The position numbers and the translations under genes are program-made. Of a stretch of 64,000 nucleotides of DNA, positions 51,928 to 63,159 are shown piece by piece. The notes beneath the pieces are model-generated. The model saw only the letters and a program-made list of their open reading frames with translations. It had not been told where the DNA came from and searched no databases. Position 1 is the first letter of the stretch. Every line of letters begins with the position of its first letter. The DNA is from Phialophora verrucosa. Its lineage: Eukaryota; Ascomycota; Eurotiomycetes; Chaetothyriales; Herpotrichiellaceae. The stretch is taken from positions 2,108,001 through 2,172,000 of the forward strand of contig MSED01000001.1 of the NCBI GenBank assembly GCA_002099365.1, read 5' to 3'.

Positions 51928-54900
51928 ATGGAATTAGACACCAACACGCCCAACGCCTCCCGCGCATCACGCCGCAAGTCCGGAAGAGCGGTGAGACAAC
52001 CAGCAGTCTTCTCTCGGGAGCATCACGTCGGTAGTGTCTTGACAAACGGTGCGTCGAAGCGGAAACGAGCACACGACGTCACTGCGGAGAATGAAGAGGA
52101 AGAAGAGCAGGACGTTACATCCGAAGACGACAGCGATGACGAGGATGAGGAGGAGGACGAGCCTGATGAGGAAGAATTGAAAGAACAGCGACGTGCGAAA
52201 AGAGCCAAAGCAACGCCTGCAAAGCCGGCCGCTAAGCGAGCAAAGACGACGACCGGGCACAGCACAACTTTGGCCATTCGCTCAGCTAACACTCGGAGTA
52301 AGCCTGCTGGGAAGGCATCCAAGGCAAAAACACAGAGGGCCCGTGCTCGACCGAGCCAGGCGCAGCACCAAGGACTCTATGCAGAAGTTTTTGGAAGGGG
52401 TCAGTCGCCCGAAGATGCCGCCTCGGTTTGGTTTGAATCGGTGCAGAAGGACAGCGTTACAGCGTTACGAGACTTGGTCAATTTCATCCTGCAATGTGTG
52501 GGATGTAATTCTGAGGTTGAAACACAGGACATCGAGGATCTCGATTCCGTGCCCAACAAGCTCGGTGATGTGCTTCAAGAGTACGAGCAGCAGAAGGCTT
52601 CCGATTATCCTCTCGCGTCCAAACAGAAACAGTATGCTGGCTTCCGGGATGTATTGGAAGAATTCTTTGCAGCCATCATCAAGTCATTACACGCGTCTTC
52701 GGCATTCTACGAGCAGCCCGAGATCTACGACAACATCCACGTCTGGGTTGCCACCATGTCTGGTGCCAACTACAAGTCGTTCAGGCATACAGCCACAATC
52801 ATCTCGTTGGCCATGACTACTGCTCTCTGTGAGGTGGCAAAGGAGATTCAAGATACCATGGCAACGCTGAAGAACCAGCTTGATGCTGAGAAGAAGAAAA
52901 AGAACGCCAATAAGGCACGGATAAAGAGCATCGAGAAGAGCCAGGAAGCCGCGGAGGCGAATCTGGAAGCGATCGACGCCCAACTGAAGGATGCCTTCGA
53001 CACCGTTTATGTGCATCGATACCGAGACGTCGAGGAAAGAATTCGTGCTCCTTGCGTCGCAGCACTGGGTGATTGGATCGTGATATATCGCAAAATGTTC
53101 CTTGAAGGCCAGTACTTGCGTTACTTGGGATGGGTGCTCAACGATACGAGTGCGTCCACCAGGCTTGAGGATATCAAACAGCTGAAGAGACTGTTCGCCA
53201 ACAAACGCAATATTGCCGCTTTGAGAGCCTTTACCGACCGCTTCCGCTCAAGACTGGTCGAAATGGGGGCAAGGGATGCGCACATCAATGTGCGGGCAGA
53301 AGCAATTGAGCTCCTAGACCGGCTTCGTGACGCGGAGCTGCTGGAACCTGATGACATCGACACCATTGGACGACTAATCTTCGACAGCGAGCCGGCAATC
53401 AGAAGAGCTGTTGCTAAGTTCTTCGTGTCCAATCTGGAGGATCTCTACGCGGCCACAATCGAGGACTTCGACCAGGCTCAATACACGGCTACAGTGCCGG
53501 AATCGGGCGATGTGGAGGATTTCAAGACACCCAACCGGTCATGGATCAAATTCAAATGTCTAGGCTCGGTCCTCGCTGGGTACGATAATGACGAAGAATC
53601 TCTGGATGAGGCGGGTCAATCTCTACCATTACACTCGGTATCTGACTCTCGCTACACTTTGGCTACCCAGTCGATCTTCCCTCACATGGCAGAATTACGG
53701 CACTGGGAAAGCCTGGCCGGATATCTCCTGTACGACCATTCGTCCATTCCATCGTCAGGCGACGATGATGACATCGAATATCAGGTCCAGCAAGCTTACA
53801 AACTGAGCACCGGCGAAGATACAATCTTGTTGGACGTGTTACATGCTGCGGTCAAGTCATATCTGCAGTCCACCTTGGAGCCAGCAACTAACCGCAGAAC
53901 CAACGCAACAAAAGATCAAATCCGAGAAAGGCAGGAAACTGCCGCGCAGAACCTTACGGTCATCCTTCCTCAGCTTCTGAACAAGTTTGGTAGTACGCCC
54001 CAAGCCGCATCTTCGATTCTGCGCATTGAGCAATTGCTTGACATTGGTTTGATCAGTGATCTGCAGAGCGGAGAAGCCACGTACTCTGCAATCCTCGACG
54101 CGATCAGCAAACAGTTTACCTCGCACTCGGACAAGCAAGTCCTCGCTGCCGCCAGCGCTGCATTCAGAAATGCTCGAAACTACGAACAGAGCAAAGAAGC
54201 TGCCGATGCGAAGGTGCAGGAAATCTGGACAGAACTGGTTACCGCACTGGCCAATCTTCTTCGGAACAAAGCTGTCGGAAATCGTGGCATGCTCGACAAA
54301 CAGCTCCTGACTGAGGTCGTCGACATCGTCATCCGCCTGGCTGAGCTTGCCGGTGTCCACGACTGCAGCCACGTCGTCGAAGGCAAGCTACCTTCCGGCC
54401 CCTCAGGGAAAGAAAAGGGCAAAGCCACTGGTCAACAGACCCTTCTTAACCTCCTCTTTCGACTCCTCCAGCGCGGTAAGCCAGACGAAGACACCACGGC
54501 GACTTTCGCCGAACTAGAAGACAAACTCTGCACTGCCGTGATGGAGCTCTTTTCCCTCTATTTTCGGTGGAAAGTGTTCGGGATGAAACAAGCCATTGCT
54601 GCCCAGGATGAGGCCCAAATTTCCGCCACCTCGCTTAGAGAGTTGGCCGTGACGCGGGCGAATTTCGTGGAACACATTGGCCCCATTATTCAGATGAGGG
54701 CGCCGCTAGATCCGGTGCGCTATCAGGCGATCCTGAGCGTCCTGGAACTCTTCGCACTGTTTTCGACGATCCAGACCATGGCGCCTGACGAAGGCGAGCT
54801 GGACGACGAAGTCGAAACAATATTGCGGAGCTTAGTCACGCAGATACCCGACAGTATCGTTGAGGAGGTTCTAATCACGTTTGAGAAGACCGAGAAATCC

Positions 54901-55572
54901 TTCGCGAAGAAGACGCATCGGAAGATCAAGACCATGGGCGGCGAGGAGAAGAAAAGCGGCAAAGGGAACAAAACGATAGGTGATGGCCAGACGCAGGAGG
55001 AGATCGAGAGGCCACCTGAAGATTCGGAGGATGATGAGGCTCGCGATTCCGACGCCGACGAAGGTGATGAGAGTGAAGATCAAGACCCCGAGGAAGGCAA
55101 GAGGAGCAAGAACACGAAAAAGCAGGCCTCCTTGCTGGCGGAACAGTCTCTTTGCGAACTCACGTCGAAGGTCATCTTCGCGGTCTTGGGCGGTGCCATC
55201 AAGGATGAGAGAGGGGTCAAACAACGATTACTCCTGAACCGAAGCAAGCTCGGCAAGAATTATTCCGCCCTGGTCGGATACCTTGAGAGCGACAAGAAGA
55301 AGAAAAAGGGGAAAGCACCGGCCAAGGAGGCGGGCAAGAAAGCAAAGAATCAGAAAGGCAGTGTGGAGGCGGCCACCAGGGACGACGAATTGGACGACAT
55401 TGACGACCCCGACGCGCCTGACGAGCAAGAGCTCGATGAAGAGGAAGCTCAACAGCAGAGAGATCTGAAGGAAGATGACGATGAGATTGAGAGTCAAGAT
55501 CGGATTGACGAGGCCGAGGAGCAGCAGGCCGAGGAAGTTCCCGCCGATGAGGACGACATTATGGGCGATTGA
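51928..55572 (+). CDS. SCC3: cohesin subunit SCC3 (STAG)
   Basis: A single-exon protein of 1,214 residues. Residues 1-145 are basic with an acidic stretch (DEDEEEDEPDEE near 70-81). The STAG domain begins near residue 155, with QSPEDAASVWFESVQKDS, and ends near LAMTTALCEVA. A helix with Lys-rich loop and the SCD follow (VHRYRDVEERIRAPCVAALG, LRYLGWVLNDTS). HEAT-like repeats run to about 1,000. The C-terminal 200 residues are highly charged, with Asp/Glu-rich stretches. SCC3 clamps the cohesin ring on chromatin with SMC1, SMC3 and SCC1. It appears complete, with a start in a good context (CAACATGG). Confidence 0.94.
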   Translation: MELDTNTPNASRASRRKSGRAVRQPAVFSREHHVGSVLTNGASKRKRAHDVTAENEEEEEQDVTSEDDSDDEDEEEDEPDEEELKEQRRAKRAKATPAKPAAKRAKTTTGHSTTLAIRSANTRSKPAGKASKAKTQRARARPSQAQHQGLYAEVFGRGQSPEDAASVWFESVQKDSVTALRDLVNFILQCVGCNSEVETQDIEDLDSVPNKLGDVLQEYEQQKASDYPLASKQKQYAGFRDVLEEFFAAIIKSLHASSAFYEQPEIYDNIHVWVATMSGANYKSFRHTATIISLAMTTALCEVAKEIQDTMATLKNQLDAEKKKKNANKARIKSIEKSQEAAEANLEAIDAQLKDAFDTVYVHRYRDVEERIRAPCVAALGDWIVIYRKMFLEGQYLRYLGWVLNDTSASTRLEDIKQLKRLFANKRNIAALRAFTDRFRSRLVEMGARDAHINVRAEAIELLDRLRDAELLEPDDIDTIGRLIFDSEPAIRRAVAKFFVSNLEDLYAATIEDFDQAQYTATVPESGDVEDFKTPNRSWIKFKCLGSVLAGYDNDEESLDEAGQSLPLHSVSDSRYTLATQSIFPHMAELRHWESLAGYLLYDHSSIPSSGDDDDIEYQVQQAYKLSTGEDTILLDVLHAAVKSYLQSTLEPATNRRTNATKDQIRERQETAAQNLTVILPQLLNKFGSTPQAASSILRIEQLLDIGLISDLQSGEATYSAILDAISKQFTSHSDKQVLAAASAAFRNARNYEQSKEAADAKVQEIWTELVTALANLLRNKAVGNRGMLDKQLLTEVVDIVIRLAELAGVHDCSHVVEGKLPSGPSGKEKGKATGQQTLLNLLFRLLQRGKPDEDTTATFAELEDKLCTAVMELFSLYFRWKVFGMKQAIAAQDEAQISATSLRELAVTRANFVEHIGPIIQMRAPLDPVRYQAILSVLELFALFSTIQTMAPDEGELDDEVETILRSLVTQIPDSIVEEVLITFEKTEKSFAKKTHRKIKTMGGEEKKSGKGNKTIGDGQTQEEIERPPEDSEDDEARDSDADEGDESEDQDPEEGKRSKNTKKQASLLAEQSLCELTSKVIFAVLGGAIKDERGVKQRLLLNRSKLGKNYSALVGYLESDKKKKKGKAPAKEAGKKAKNQKGSVEAATRDDELDDIDDPDAPDEQELDEEEAQQQRDLKEDDDEIESQDRIDEAEEQQAEEVPADEDDIMGD

Positions 55573-56594
55573 TTGATTGATTGCTGCAAGCAAGGAAGGG
55601 AGGGAGGGCCAGGCCTTTGAATGCAACAGCACAGCCGCAGCATGTACCAGTACAAAGATGCAGACCTGGTGTGTAACTACTATTACAACTACAAGTAGTT
55701 GTAGCTACAGGTACAGTTACAGTTACAGTGGTCGAACGTGGAGAAGTTTCGTATCTGTTCTCTGTCTTGGTCTTGGTCTTGGTCTTTCCCTTGTGTTGTC
55801 TCGTCTTGTCCTCGTCGGAAGAGGGGACGAACATGAAGACCAACCAGCCAGCCGGCCAGCCAGCCTTGACTGCATACAGGACATACATACCGTGTACCTG
55901 TGTACGCATACTGTAGACTCGACGACGGGTCGGTACTGTATCTTATATTCGGGCCTCGGCTTCTCCATGACGGCGAGGGTTGTGTGCGACTGGGTTGGGA
56001 AGAGAATGTCCTCGCAATGCCTCTTTGAGATGGCTGCTTGTGCGAGTGAGTATACGGAGGACAGTAGAGTATGGAGAGTTGCAAGCAATAATGCCAGGCA
56101 TGCATGGAATATTAGTCACACGGCAGGGACACATTATGCACGATATTTGTAACATTTTCTGATTTCTGATTTCTGATTTATTTTGTGCTTACATCTCTCC
56201 TTGTATTGGCTCGGACACTTGGTTTATTCCAGATGAAGCAAGCTCTGCGGGCCCCTCTGAGGCAGGTCCAAGGTTTGATCCGGATCCCCTGCCAAATCCG
56301 CCCAACCGGCTTTTCCCACCTTTCTACAGCCCTTGCTGGGCCTGGCCAAAGCTAGGGCGATAATAATAATACAAACAAATAGATTGGACCCAAGTAAGAG
56401 CTCGTCACGCAAGCAGGGTTTCTTCGGTCACCCGTGCTCACTCTCCATGCGGGGTGCCATCTTCGTGTTATATCAGGGCGTAGAAGCCCCGGGAGCGGGA
56501 TAGGATGCCAGAGTCATTGCGCGATCGACAGGTGGCGGCGCAATCTCGCCTTTTGCTTGACTGTGGTTTCGTACCCGTCATTCGAGTCCGAGCC
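55573..56594. other. intergenic between convergent genes
   Basis: 1 kb with repeats such as (CTTGGT)n at 55765-55785 and a short hairpin (separate entry). Near 56157-56180 are three TTTCTGA-type repeats. Nothing coding is supported. Confidence 0.45.
55684..55703. other. perfect 9-bp inverted repeat downstream of SCC3
   Basis: TACAACTAC and GTAGTTGTA flank an AA loop, 110 bp after the SCC3 stop. It could form a small hairpin in the 3' UTR; no known role. Confidence 0.6.
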
Positions 56595-57513
56595 CTACTC
56601 AGGCTTACCGCGACTCTTGGGCCGTCCGCCGCTCTTGACTCGTCGTGCTTCGGGACGTTGGATATGGTGAGTTGGGATCCACTCCTCGTTGTATGCCTTG
56701 CCGGTGGAGACGGCAGGGCCTTCGGAGTCAGATGTGACTCCAGTGTCGGCTTTCTTAGCCATGTCGGCTCTCTTGCCACCTTTGGCGACCTTACGCTGCT
56801 TGGGGAAGTAAGGGACGATCCAGATGTTGTAGAAGAAGTAGCCGACTCCGACGGCGCAGGCGAGCAGGAAGAAGTAGAGGAAGAGACTGGGTGCGCAGTT
56901 AGTGACTGGCCGAGACATGGTGGCTTCAGAAGCTTACAGTTGCGGGTCGAAGAGACTGGCGTCAGGCTCGACCACAGTGACTGTCCCATTGAAAGCGTTC
57001 AAGGTGTAATAGGTGTTCTGCGAGCTAATCACAGCTGCCAAGTTGAGCCTCAAATCCTGCGGGTGGAGGTTGGTCTGGAAACGATACGGCAGGGTCTGCT
57101 TCTCGCCCGGTGGGATCTCGACGGCATATTGAGCGGTGGTCAAGTTGCGGACGATGCGTGGAGTAGGGTTCGCCGGGGTCCCCTCGAACGTCCACAAGCT
57201 CCCGCCCACAAACTGCACCGTGACCGGGTCGGGCTCCTCATTGAGAAAAGAGAGGCGCGATTCGTAGGGTTTCCCGTTTGTGATCTTGATGCCAAAGATC
57301 TCGGCGTCGGGGAATGTCGCTTCGACCGAGACGGCAAGGGCCGGGCTCGTCGATGGGTTCTCGATCTCCTCTTCGACCTCCTGAGAATAGTGCTGTTAGC
57401 TAGAATTCAAACACCAGTAGAAGCGCATTGCAGCTCACAGGATCGGCCTGGGCGAAGACGCCGGCGGCCTGGAAGCCAAAGAGCAGAAGTGCGAGATCCA
57501 AGAAGCGACCCAT
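56595..57513 (-). CDS. IRC22: IRC22 / translocon-associated protein alpha-like ER protein
   Basis: Exons 57513-57439, 57380-56938 and 56886-56595 (introns 58 and 51 nt with CTAACAGC and CTAACTGC branches) give 269 residues. Residues 1-22 form a signal peptide (FLDLALLLFGFQAAGVFA). A luminal beta-rich domain follows, with VEATFPDAEIFGIKITNGK, SLWTFEGTPANPTPRIVRNL and DLRLNLAAVISS. It is followed by one transmembrane segment, FLYFFLLACAVGVGYFFYNI, and a basic cytosolic tail (KQRKVAKGGKR). This layout is that of the fungal IRC22/TRAP-alpha family in the ER membrane near the translocon. The gene diverges from the CCCH gene. Confidence 0.9.
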
Positions 57514-58001
57514 GGTTGCGACACAGCAAACAGGTAGACAAAGGAACAGAGGGAGCAGACGTGATCAATCCGTTGTTGGCAAACTGCTAATTATGCAAAA
57601 AGACAGAGTTGCGATTTTCCAAGTGGCTCGCCAGCTGCGTCTCCCGCCCGATCGGGTCAAGCTCTGCTGCTACGCTGTAGCCGCCCGACGCTGGTGACGC
57701 TGCAGCCGCGGGACACGCTAAAGGGCTTTGTGGCCGGTTTGGCGCCGCCGCTGCCAGTTAAAGCGCCCCGTTGGTACCCACCTGCAACGCGTCCTAAGGC
57801 AACCCCAGGTTCTCTAAGAAAAAAGTTGCCTGTGCGTGGGCGCGCGGCTGCATATCATGTGTGCGCCTCATTCTCAGTACTTCACCGCCAGCAGTCCAAC
57901 AAGCTGTCAAATTAAAATCCACCACCTCACCTCTTGTTTCTTGTCTCTTGTCTCATAACACTCTCCGCCTGCAGTCGTACCACCGTCTTGTCCCTCGCTC
58001 A
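57514..58001. promoter_or_regulatory. divergent promoter of IRC22 and the CCCH gene
   Basis: 488 bp. The part before the CCCH start is CT-rich (57925-57995). No gene. Confidence 0.45.
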
Positions 58002-59652
58002 ATGCCCGACATGGCTCGCTACGACCCTTTTTCACCCACATTTGACCATCCGCTCATGAATTCCAGCCCAGACTACGCTTCCCGCAATGGCTCCTTCAGA
58101 TCCAGCCGTGCCATCGGCGACATGGGTGGTATCACGAGCCAGATGTCTTTTCGGGAGCGCCACAAGCGTCTCAGGAATCTTGAAGAAGACAAGAACCAGT
58201 TGATCGAGGTACGCCGGCCTGGTGAAGCATTCACGGCCGCCCACGTCTAACGGCGATCCCAGGATTTGATGTACCAGCTTGAAACCGCTCAGAACCAGTT
58301 TGATCGCCTGCAGCTTGATCACAGCAGAGAAGCCCAATATAACAGAGACGGCCATATCCGCGAACAAGCCCTACGCGATCAACTGTCCGCAGTGAAGCTT
58401 GTCATGGTACGCCATTCCATATCCTAGTGATCCGAAAAGAGGTGGCTAACCGCGTTCTCAGGATCGAAACTCCTTCGTCTCAGTCCTCCTCGATGGCGAC
58501 AGCCTGATTTTTACAAAGGAATTGTTGTCAAGGGGTGAGAATGGTGGTAAAGAGGCGGCAAACATGATTTTCGACAACGTCGCAGCCTTCATCGCCGAAC
58601 ACCTTCACCATCTAGACTCTCCCAAGGTCGTCACCAAGATTTACGCAAACTTTAAAACATTGTCCGAACACCTCGCCAAGCTGAAAGTCATCGAGAAGCC
58701 GGCTGTTTTTGACGAGTTCGTGCGTGGCATGAACAGCACTCAGCTCCTTTTAGATTTTGTCGATGCCGGCACGCGACCAGAAAGCACCAGGGAAAAAGTG
58801 ACGGATCAATTTAAAGTCAGCCTCTACGACTGTCATTGTCACCAGGTCATACTTGGGTGTTCCAACAACAGCCAATATGCCAAGCTGCTTGAAGGAACCA
58901 TTAAAGACCCCTTTGTGATCAACCACATCACCCTCCTGGAAGCAGTCCCCTTGGAAAGAGACCTGGCCATGTTGAAAGAGACCTTGAAGACCACCAAATT
59001 TGAAAATGTCTTCCGGACCACAAAGTTGGCTGCCGCACCTGCCATGCCCAAGGGCCCATTGCAAGCCGTCACTGCAACCCTCCCTGCTCTTTCGCGGGTC
59101 GAATCAAATGGCACAACCGGGACCGCTTCCAGTTCAAGCACTCCGGCAGTGACCTGGGCCCTCTTGACCGCCCAACCTACGCCGCCGGCTTCAAAACCTC
59201 CGAGCACTACACGAACCTCGACACCGAATTCACTCAAGAGTCCCGAAGCCGCCCCGTCCAAGCCATCGACCAAAACGATCGAGCGAAACCGCCACGGGCA
59301 ACGCATTGACAAAGTCGACAACTCCATCCCCAACCATGAGATTCAGCGCATCAAGAAACTCAAACTCTGCAACATTTTTTACCTCCAGGGTTCCTCGTAT
59401 TGCACCACAAACAACTGCTCCCACTCACATACCTACCCTCTGTCCAAGGCCGAGCGGAACGTTCTGCGGGAAGTGGCGCGCATGACACCTTGTTACTACA
59501 AGATGGACTGTGCCGACCCTGAGTGTATCTATGGCCATCGCTGTCCGCAGAACAAGCCAGATGAGAATGGATGCTGGTATGGCGAGGACTGTAGATTTTA
59601 TGGCTGGGGCCATGGTATTGATACCAGGGTGGTAAAGACGACAAAGGTCTGA
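58002..59652 (+). CDS. CCCH zinc-finger protein with DUF7923-type domain
   Basis: Exons 58002-58208, 58263-58406 and 58462-59652 (introns 54 and 55 nt) give 513 residues. An N-terminal coiled coil (RHKRLRNLEEDKNQLIE and the next exon) is followed by a domain starting RNSFVSVLLDGDSLIFTKEL, rich in acidic and Gly residues, that runs to about residue 300. A Ser/Thr/Pro-rich linker leads to C-terminal CCCH-type fingers: SSYCTTNNCSHSH, CYYKMDCADPECIYGH and CWYGEDCRFYGWGH. The first 'finger' is irregular. Proteins of this design are common in Pezizomycotina and are thought to bind RNA or DNA; the role is not settled. The ATG at 58002 has an in-frame ATG two codons on. Confidence 0.88.
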
Positions 59653-61178
59653 CAGTCACTGACCCCGACGGTACTCTGAGACCCGCCGTATCTTTATGGC
59701 AAGATCAACACCTTGCCTGGGGTTCTCTGATTGAGCGATGTGCTTTGCATCTCTCATATTGATTATCTGGGACTTTTCAGGAGCGATATGGGACACTCTG
59801 GCAGGTGTTCAGGCATGTACCAGCTTTGAGTCGTGATGGACGCTGGTGATACTTCGGCTTCAAAGGTTAAACGTGAGCGCTGGCGACGGCTAATAAGATA
59901 CCCAACTTGCAACTCCTCCTTTTGAATCTTGTCCCTCGCCTTTTGACAAGATTGACATGGTGATGACCAGGTACTGTAAGGGTGCAGCATCCCGTCGTAG
60001 AGGCTGAGCAGCCTTTGAGGCACCTGACGATCGTGAGCGGGACACACGATAGTGATACGGTGGTATTCCATACTGTGTACAGAGTATGCACCCATACTAT
60101 GTAGCTCCCCCCAAGGCCCCCAGGGTATAAGTGCCTCACCTCACCTCGCCTGACTGCAAGTACCGCCACGGGTCAAAGCGAGACAAGGCAACGCCGAATG
60201 AGACGAGCCTTGTTCCTCCCGCCGACAGCCAAATCAAGGCCGCCAACGTGTCAAGGGTGCTGAGCGCATCCTACTATAGCATCAATGCATGCTATCAGGT
60301 CCCCGGCAGGGCTGGCAGGGCTGGCTATGTAAATTCTAAGGTGGCGTGAGTGGCACACGATGTGCTCCACTCGTAGACATGATCCGCCTTGGTTGCAATG
60401 CCACAGATATATATACCCGCAGATTGGTCGAAATGCTACAGACATACCAACCAGCACATTGTTCGAAGTGCTACAGGAATACTAGCACATTGGTCGAAGT
60501 GCTACATGAATACTGGCACATTGGTCGAAGTGCTACAGACCTGGTGCACATTACTCAAAGTGCCTGCAGTTCTGTAGGGGGATGGTAGGGAGACAAAGTC
60601 CAAGTCCAGGACAAGTTAGCGCCGTGTGGGGATTTTTGAGATTTTGCACGCCTCCCTCCCTGCAAGGCTGACAGGGCGGCCACACCACACCACACCACAG
60701 CGCCATTCTCATCCTCGTACCTCGTGTAGCTTGCTAGCTCGGTACTGTTACCACTGTTACCACTGTAGGGTTCTTCAGGTTGACCCAACTCGCTGAGGTC
60801 ACCCTGTATGCATCTGCGCATCTGCATTCACATGCATGTTCATGGTATGGCATGGCATCTCTCCTCGATCGAATTAGCTCTATTTGTGGTGGTAATACGT
60901 AGGCCGAGCGGGGATAGAGTGCGGAAGAAGTGAGATATCCGTGTCGTGTATGTTGGGTACGGGGTAGTCTACGATTTCGAGGGAGGGAGGGAATCAAGGA
61001 ACAAAGGAGAGAGAGACGGGGCCAGTGTCATCGATTTCTTGAGCTACTTATCCTGCGAACGACACTCGACGAATTCCGTGGTCAAGTCTGCTTCAACATG
61101 CCACCATGGTGACTGGTATGGACGATAGCTACACCGCGCGCAGAGTTTCGAGATGACGCAGAGAAGGCGAGCTTGGCT
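59653..61178. other. intergenic with minisatellite
   Basis: 1.5 kb between convergent genes. It contains a 31-bp minisatellite (separate entry) and CACAC-type simple sequence near 60679-60700. No supported gene. Confidence 0.5.
60420..60570. repeat. 31-bp minisatellite
   Basis: Four to five copies of a unit of about 31 bp, GCACATTGGTCGAAGTGCTA plus a variable end. The clear copies begin at 60453, 60484 and 60515, with a diverged copy at each end. Confidence 0.93.
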
Positions 61179-62759
61179 CTACCAAAACCGCCTACCAACA
61201 TACTGCCTTCTCAAGTCATCTTCTTCGCCGGAATACGACCCCTCGTCGTCCTCCTCCGCCGCTACCGATACCCCGTGTTCGTCTCCGAGCTGGCCGAGAA
61301 ATCCTAGCTGCGACGCGCGGTCTTGCTTCTCCTCGTCGGCGGGACGGAGTTCAACCCGAGCGTTGTAAACATCGTCATCTCCCTCATTGTCAGCATCGTC
61401 GACTAGCTCTCCTGTCGCTGCCTCGTGCGCAGTAAGTTCTCGCCCGACATGGCCAAAAGCACCGATGCCAGCGAACTCTGTTGCCTGCAACAAGGGGCGT
61501 CCCTCCATCTGCTCCTTTCGTATCAGAGTACCTGTGACGCGCGCCTTGATTTGTTCGTCCGTCAGGGTGTTCGGTCTTTTGAGCATGAAGCCTCTGAAGC
61601 GGGCATTCAGGTGCTGTGCGAAGTAACCGCGGGATACCCTATTGCCGTTGAGGGTTTGGACCCATGCTTGCCCCTCGACGAGGTCCATGATGCTGTACGG
61701 GTCTCCCCACGCCTCTCTTGGCCCGTGTTCAGTGTCGCTATAGCGCAAGAAGACCGTATCTTCGCCCCAGATAGGCTTGAACGGAGATTTTACAACCTTT
61801 GACTGCGGGACCAACACTTGCTCATTGATGGCCGAGAACACCATAGGTCCCGTGTTGCTGCGTGGTCTGTTCTGTACGCTGAGAATGGACAGTCGGTCAA
61901 CGCCAGTCACATGGCCGGCCTCAATGGCGGACGCGGCCCGGTGGATCAGTGCGTCCCTTGGAAGTGCGTGTGTGGAGACACCCGCAGCAGCAACAACGGG
62001 CTGCGCGATGCTTTCGACACTAGCATTGTCGAGAGCGGCGTTGATGATGTTGATGATGATTGTCTTCCTAGTGTCGTGTTTCTCTGCGTTCTCGTCATTC
62101 TCTGATGTAAGATGGGCGTCGTCAAGATGGAAATCGGACGGCAGGCGAAAGAAATGTGAACATAGTCCGGGCATCCTGAGGCGCACGTCTGTCAAACGGC
62201 CAACCGTTCTCCACAACAGCGGACGAAGATCGGCACCAGCTCTGCACATTGTATTGTCAAAGCTTGCGACGTCAAGCTCCAAATACTGGAGCGACGTTGG
62301 CAGAGAAGTCAACAAGTCGACAAGCCCAGTGAAGCCATCCCACCAGCGGATTGTCGACCACCTTTCTGGTCTTGAGATAACTCGCAGACTTAAGCTCTCC
62401 AGGTCCTGCAGGCGATTCACGACTTGGGACAGCCGCGAGAAGACTTTGTTACAACATTGGGGGGCTTCCGCGGCGTCGGCGGCCACCTCCAGGTATGGGA
62501 ATGTGACAGTCAGTGTTTTTGTCCGGGGAAAGTCGCGCGTACTGGTACTTGGAAACTTCAGTAGCTGTGCAGGCCTCGTCATGACGATATCGGTGTAGAG
62601 AAGGGACTCTCCAATTTCATTCCACCTTCGACAAACGGCAAGTGAGTTGAGGAATGAGCTGTTGTCACACTTCCGTGAATCGGACATGACCTCTTGCAGC
62701 ACCAGCTGGAGAAGTTCTGTTGGGAAGTCATTGATCGTTCTGGGTGACTTGTCTGCCAT
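61179..62759 (-). CDS. F-box protein
   Basis: A single-exon protein of 526 residues. The F-box is at the N-terminus: INDFPTELLQLVLQEVM, then SLAVCRRWNEIGESLLYTDI near residues 10-58. The rest has hydrophobic leucine-rich stretches (for example LQDLESLSLRVI, LTSLPTSLQYLELDVA) that may form an irregular repeat. The C-terminus is acidic with a GEEDDLRRQYVGRRFW end. F-box proteins bring substrates to an SCF ubiquitin ligase through Skp1. The substrate is unknown. Fungi of this group have many such genes, with low conservation outside the F-box. Confidence 0.85.
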   Translation of the reverse strand: MADKSPRTINDFPTELLQLVLQEVMSDSRKCDNSSFLNSLAVCRRWNEIGESLLYTDIVMTRPAQLLKFPSTSTRDFPRTKTLTVTFPYLEVAADAAEAPQCCNKVFSRLSQVVNRLQDLESLSLRVISRPERWSTIRWWDGFTGLVDLLTSLPTSLQYLELDVASFDNTMCRAGADLRPLLWRTVGRLTDVRLRMPGLCSHFFRLPSDFHLDDAHLTSENDENAEKHDTRKTIIINIINAALDNASVESIAQPVVAAAGVSTHALPRDALIHRAASAIEAGHVTGVDRLSILSVQNRPRSNTGPMVFSAINEQVLVPQSKVVKSPFKPIWGEDTVFLRYSDTEHGPREAWGDPYSIMDLVEGQAWVQTLNGNRVSRGYFAQHLNARFRGFMLKRPNTLTDEQIKARVTGTLIRKEQMEGRPLLQATEFAGIGAFGHVGRELTAHEAATGELVDDADNEGDDDVYNARVELRPADEEKQDRASQLGFLGQLGDEHGVSVAAEEDDEGSYSGEEDDLRRQYVGRRFW

Positions 62760-63159
62760 GGCGCGGTGTCAGGTGAGACGAGAACGAGAAGCCGCGGCGG
62801 ATTCAGAAGAGAGTGTACGCAGCTATTTCAAGCAGAAGCTCTTGATTGTCTTCACAGATAGACGACTACCGCGAGGAGACGACCGACAACCATCACAAAG
62901 GTCAAACTTCCACGTTCACCACAAGCGTTCAAGAGTCCACTACTCCTTAGGAGAGAAGGTATGGGTGTTTGCCATTGGACAAGCGATCCCCGTCGTGATT
63001 TGATTGTTCGACGAGAACTCATCTTTCAGTGCCCGTCCCTTGAAATGCTCTGGGATTCAATGTACGATGGGAGCGTAGGAAATAGTAGAAGGGTCCGCGC
63101 GGGCCGCGGTGCTCAGCAAGATTCACCCCCCACAACATCGTCCATGGATCAGGACCGGT
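62760..63159. other. intergenic
   Basis: 400 bp between two minus-strand genes. It holds the F-box gene promoter and the 3' flank of the right-edge gene. Confidence 0.4.

Noticed and set aside
56505..57590. 361-codon plus-strand frame
   Set aside because: It covers IRC22 exons in antisense. The minus-strand exons give a signal peptide, luminal domain and TM segment with correct splice phases.
60420..60570. Possible CRISPR array
   Set aside because: The units are directly adjacent without unique spacers, so it is a minisatellite; the genome is fungal.
61777..62598. 273-codon plus-strand frame
   Set aside because: Antisense to the F-box gene with no domain of its own.
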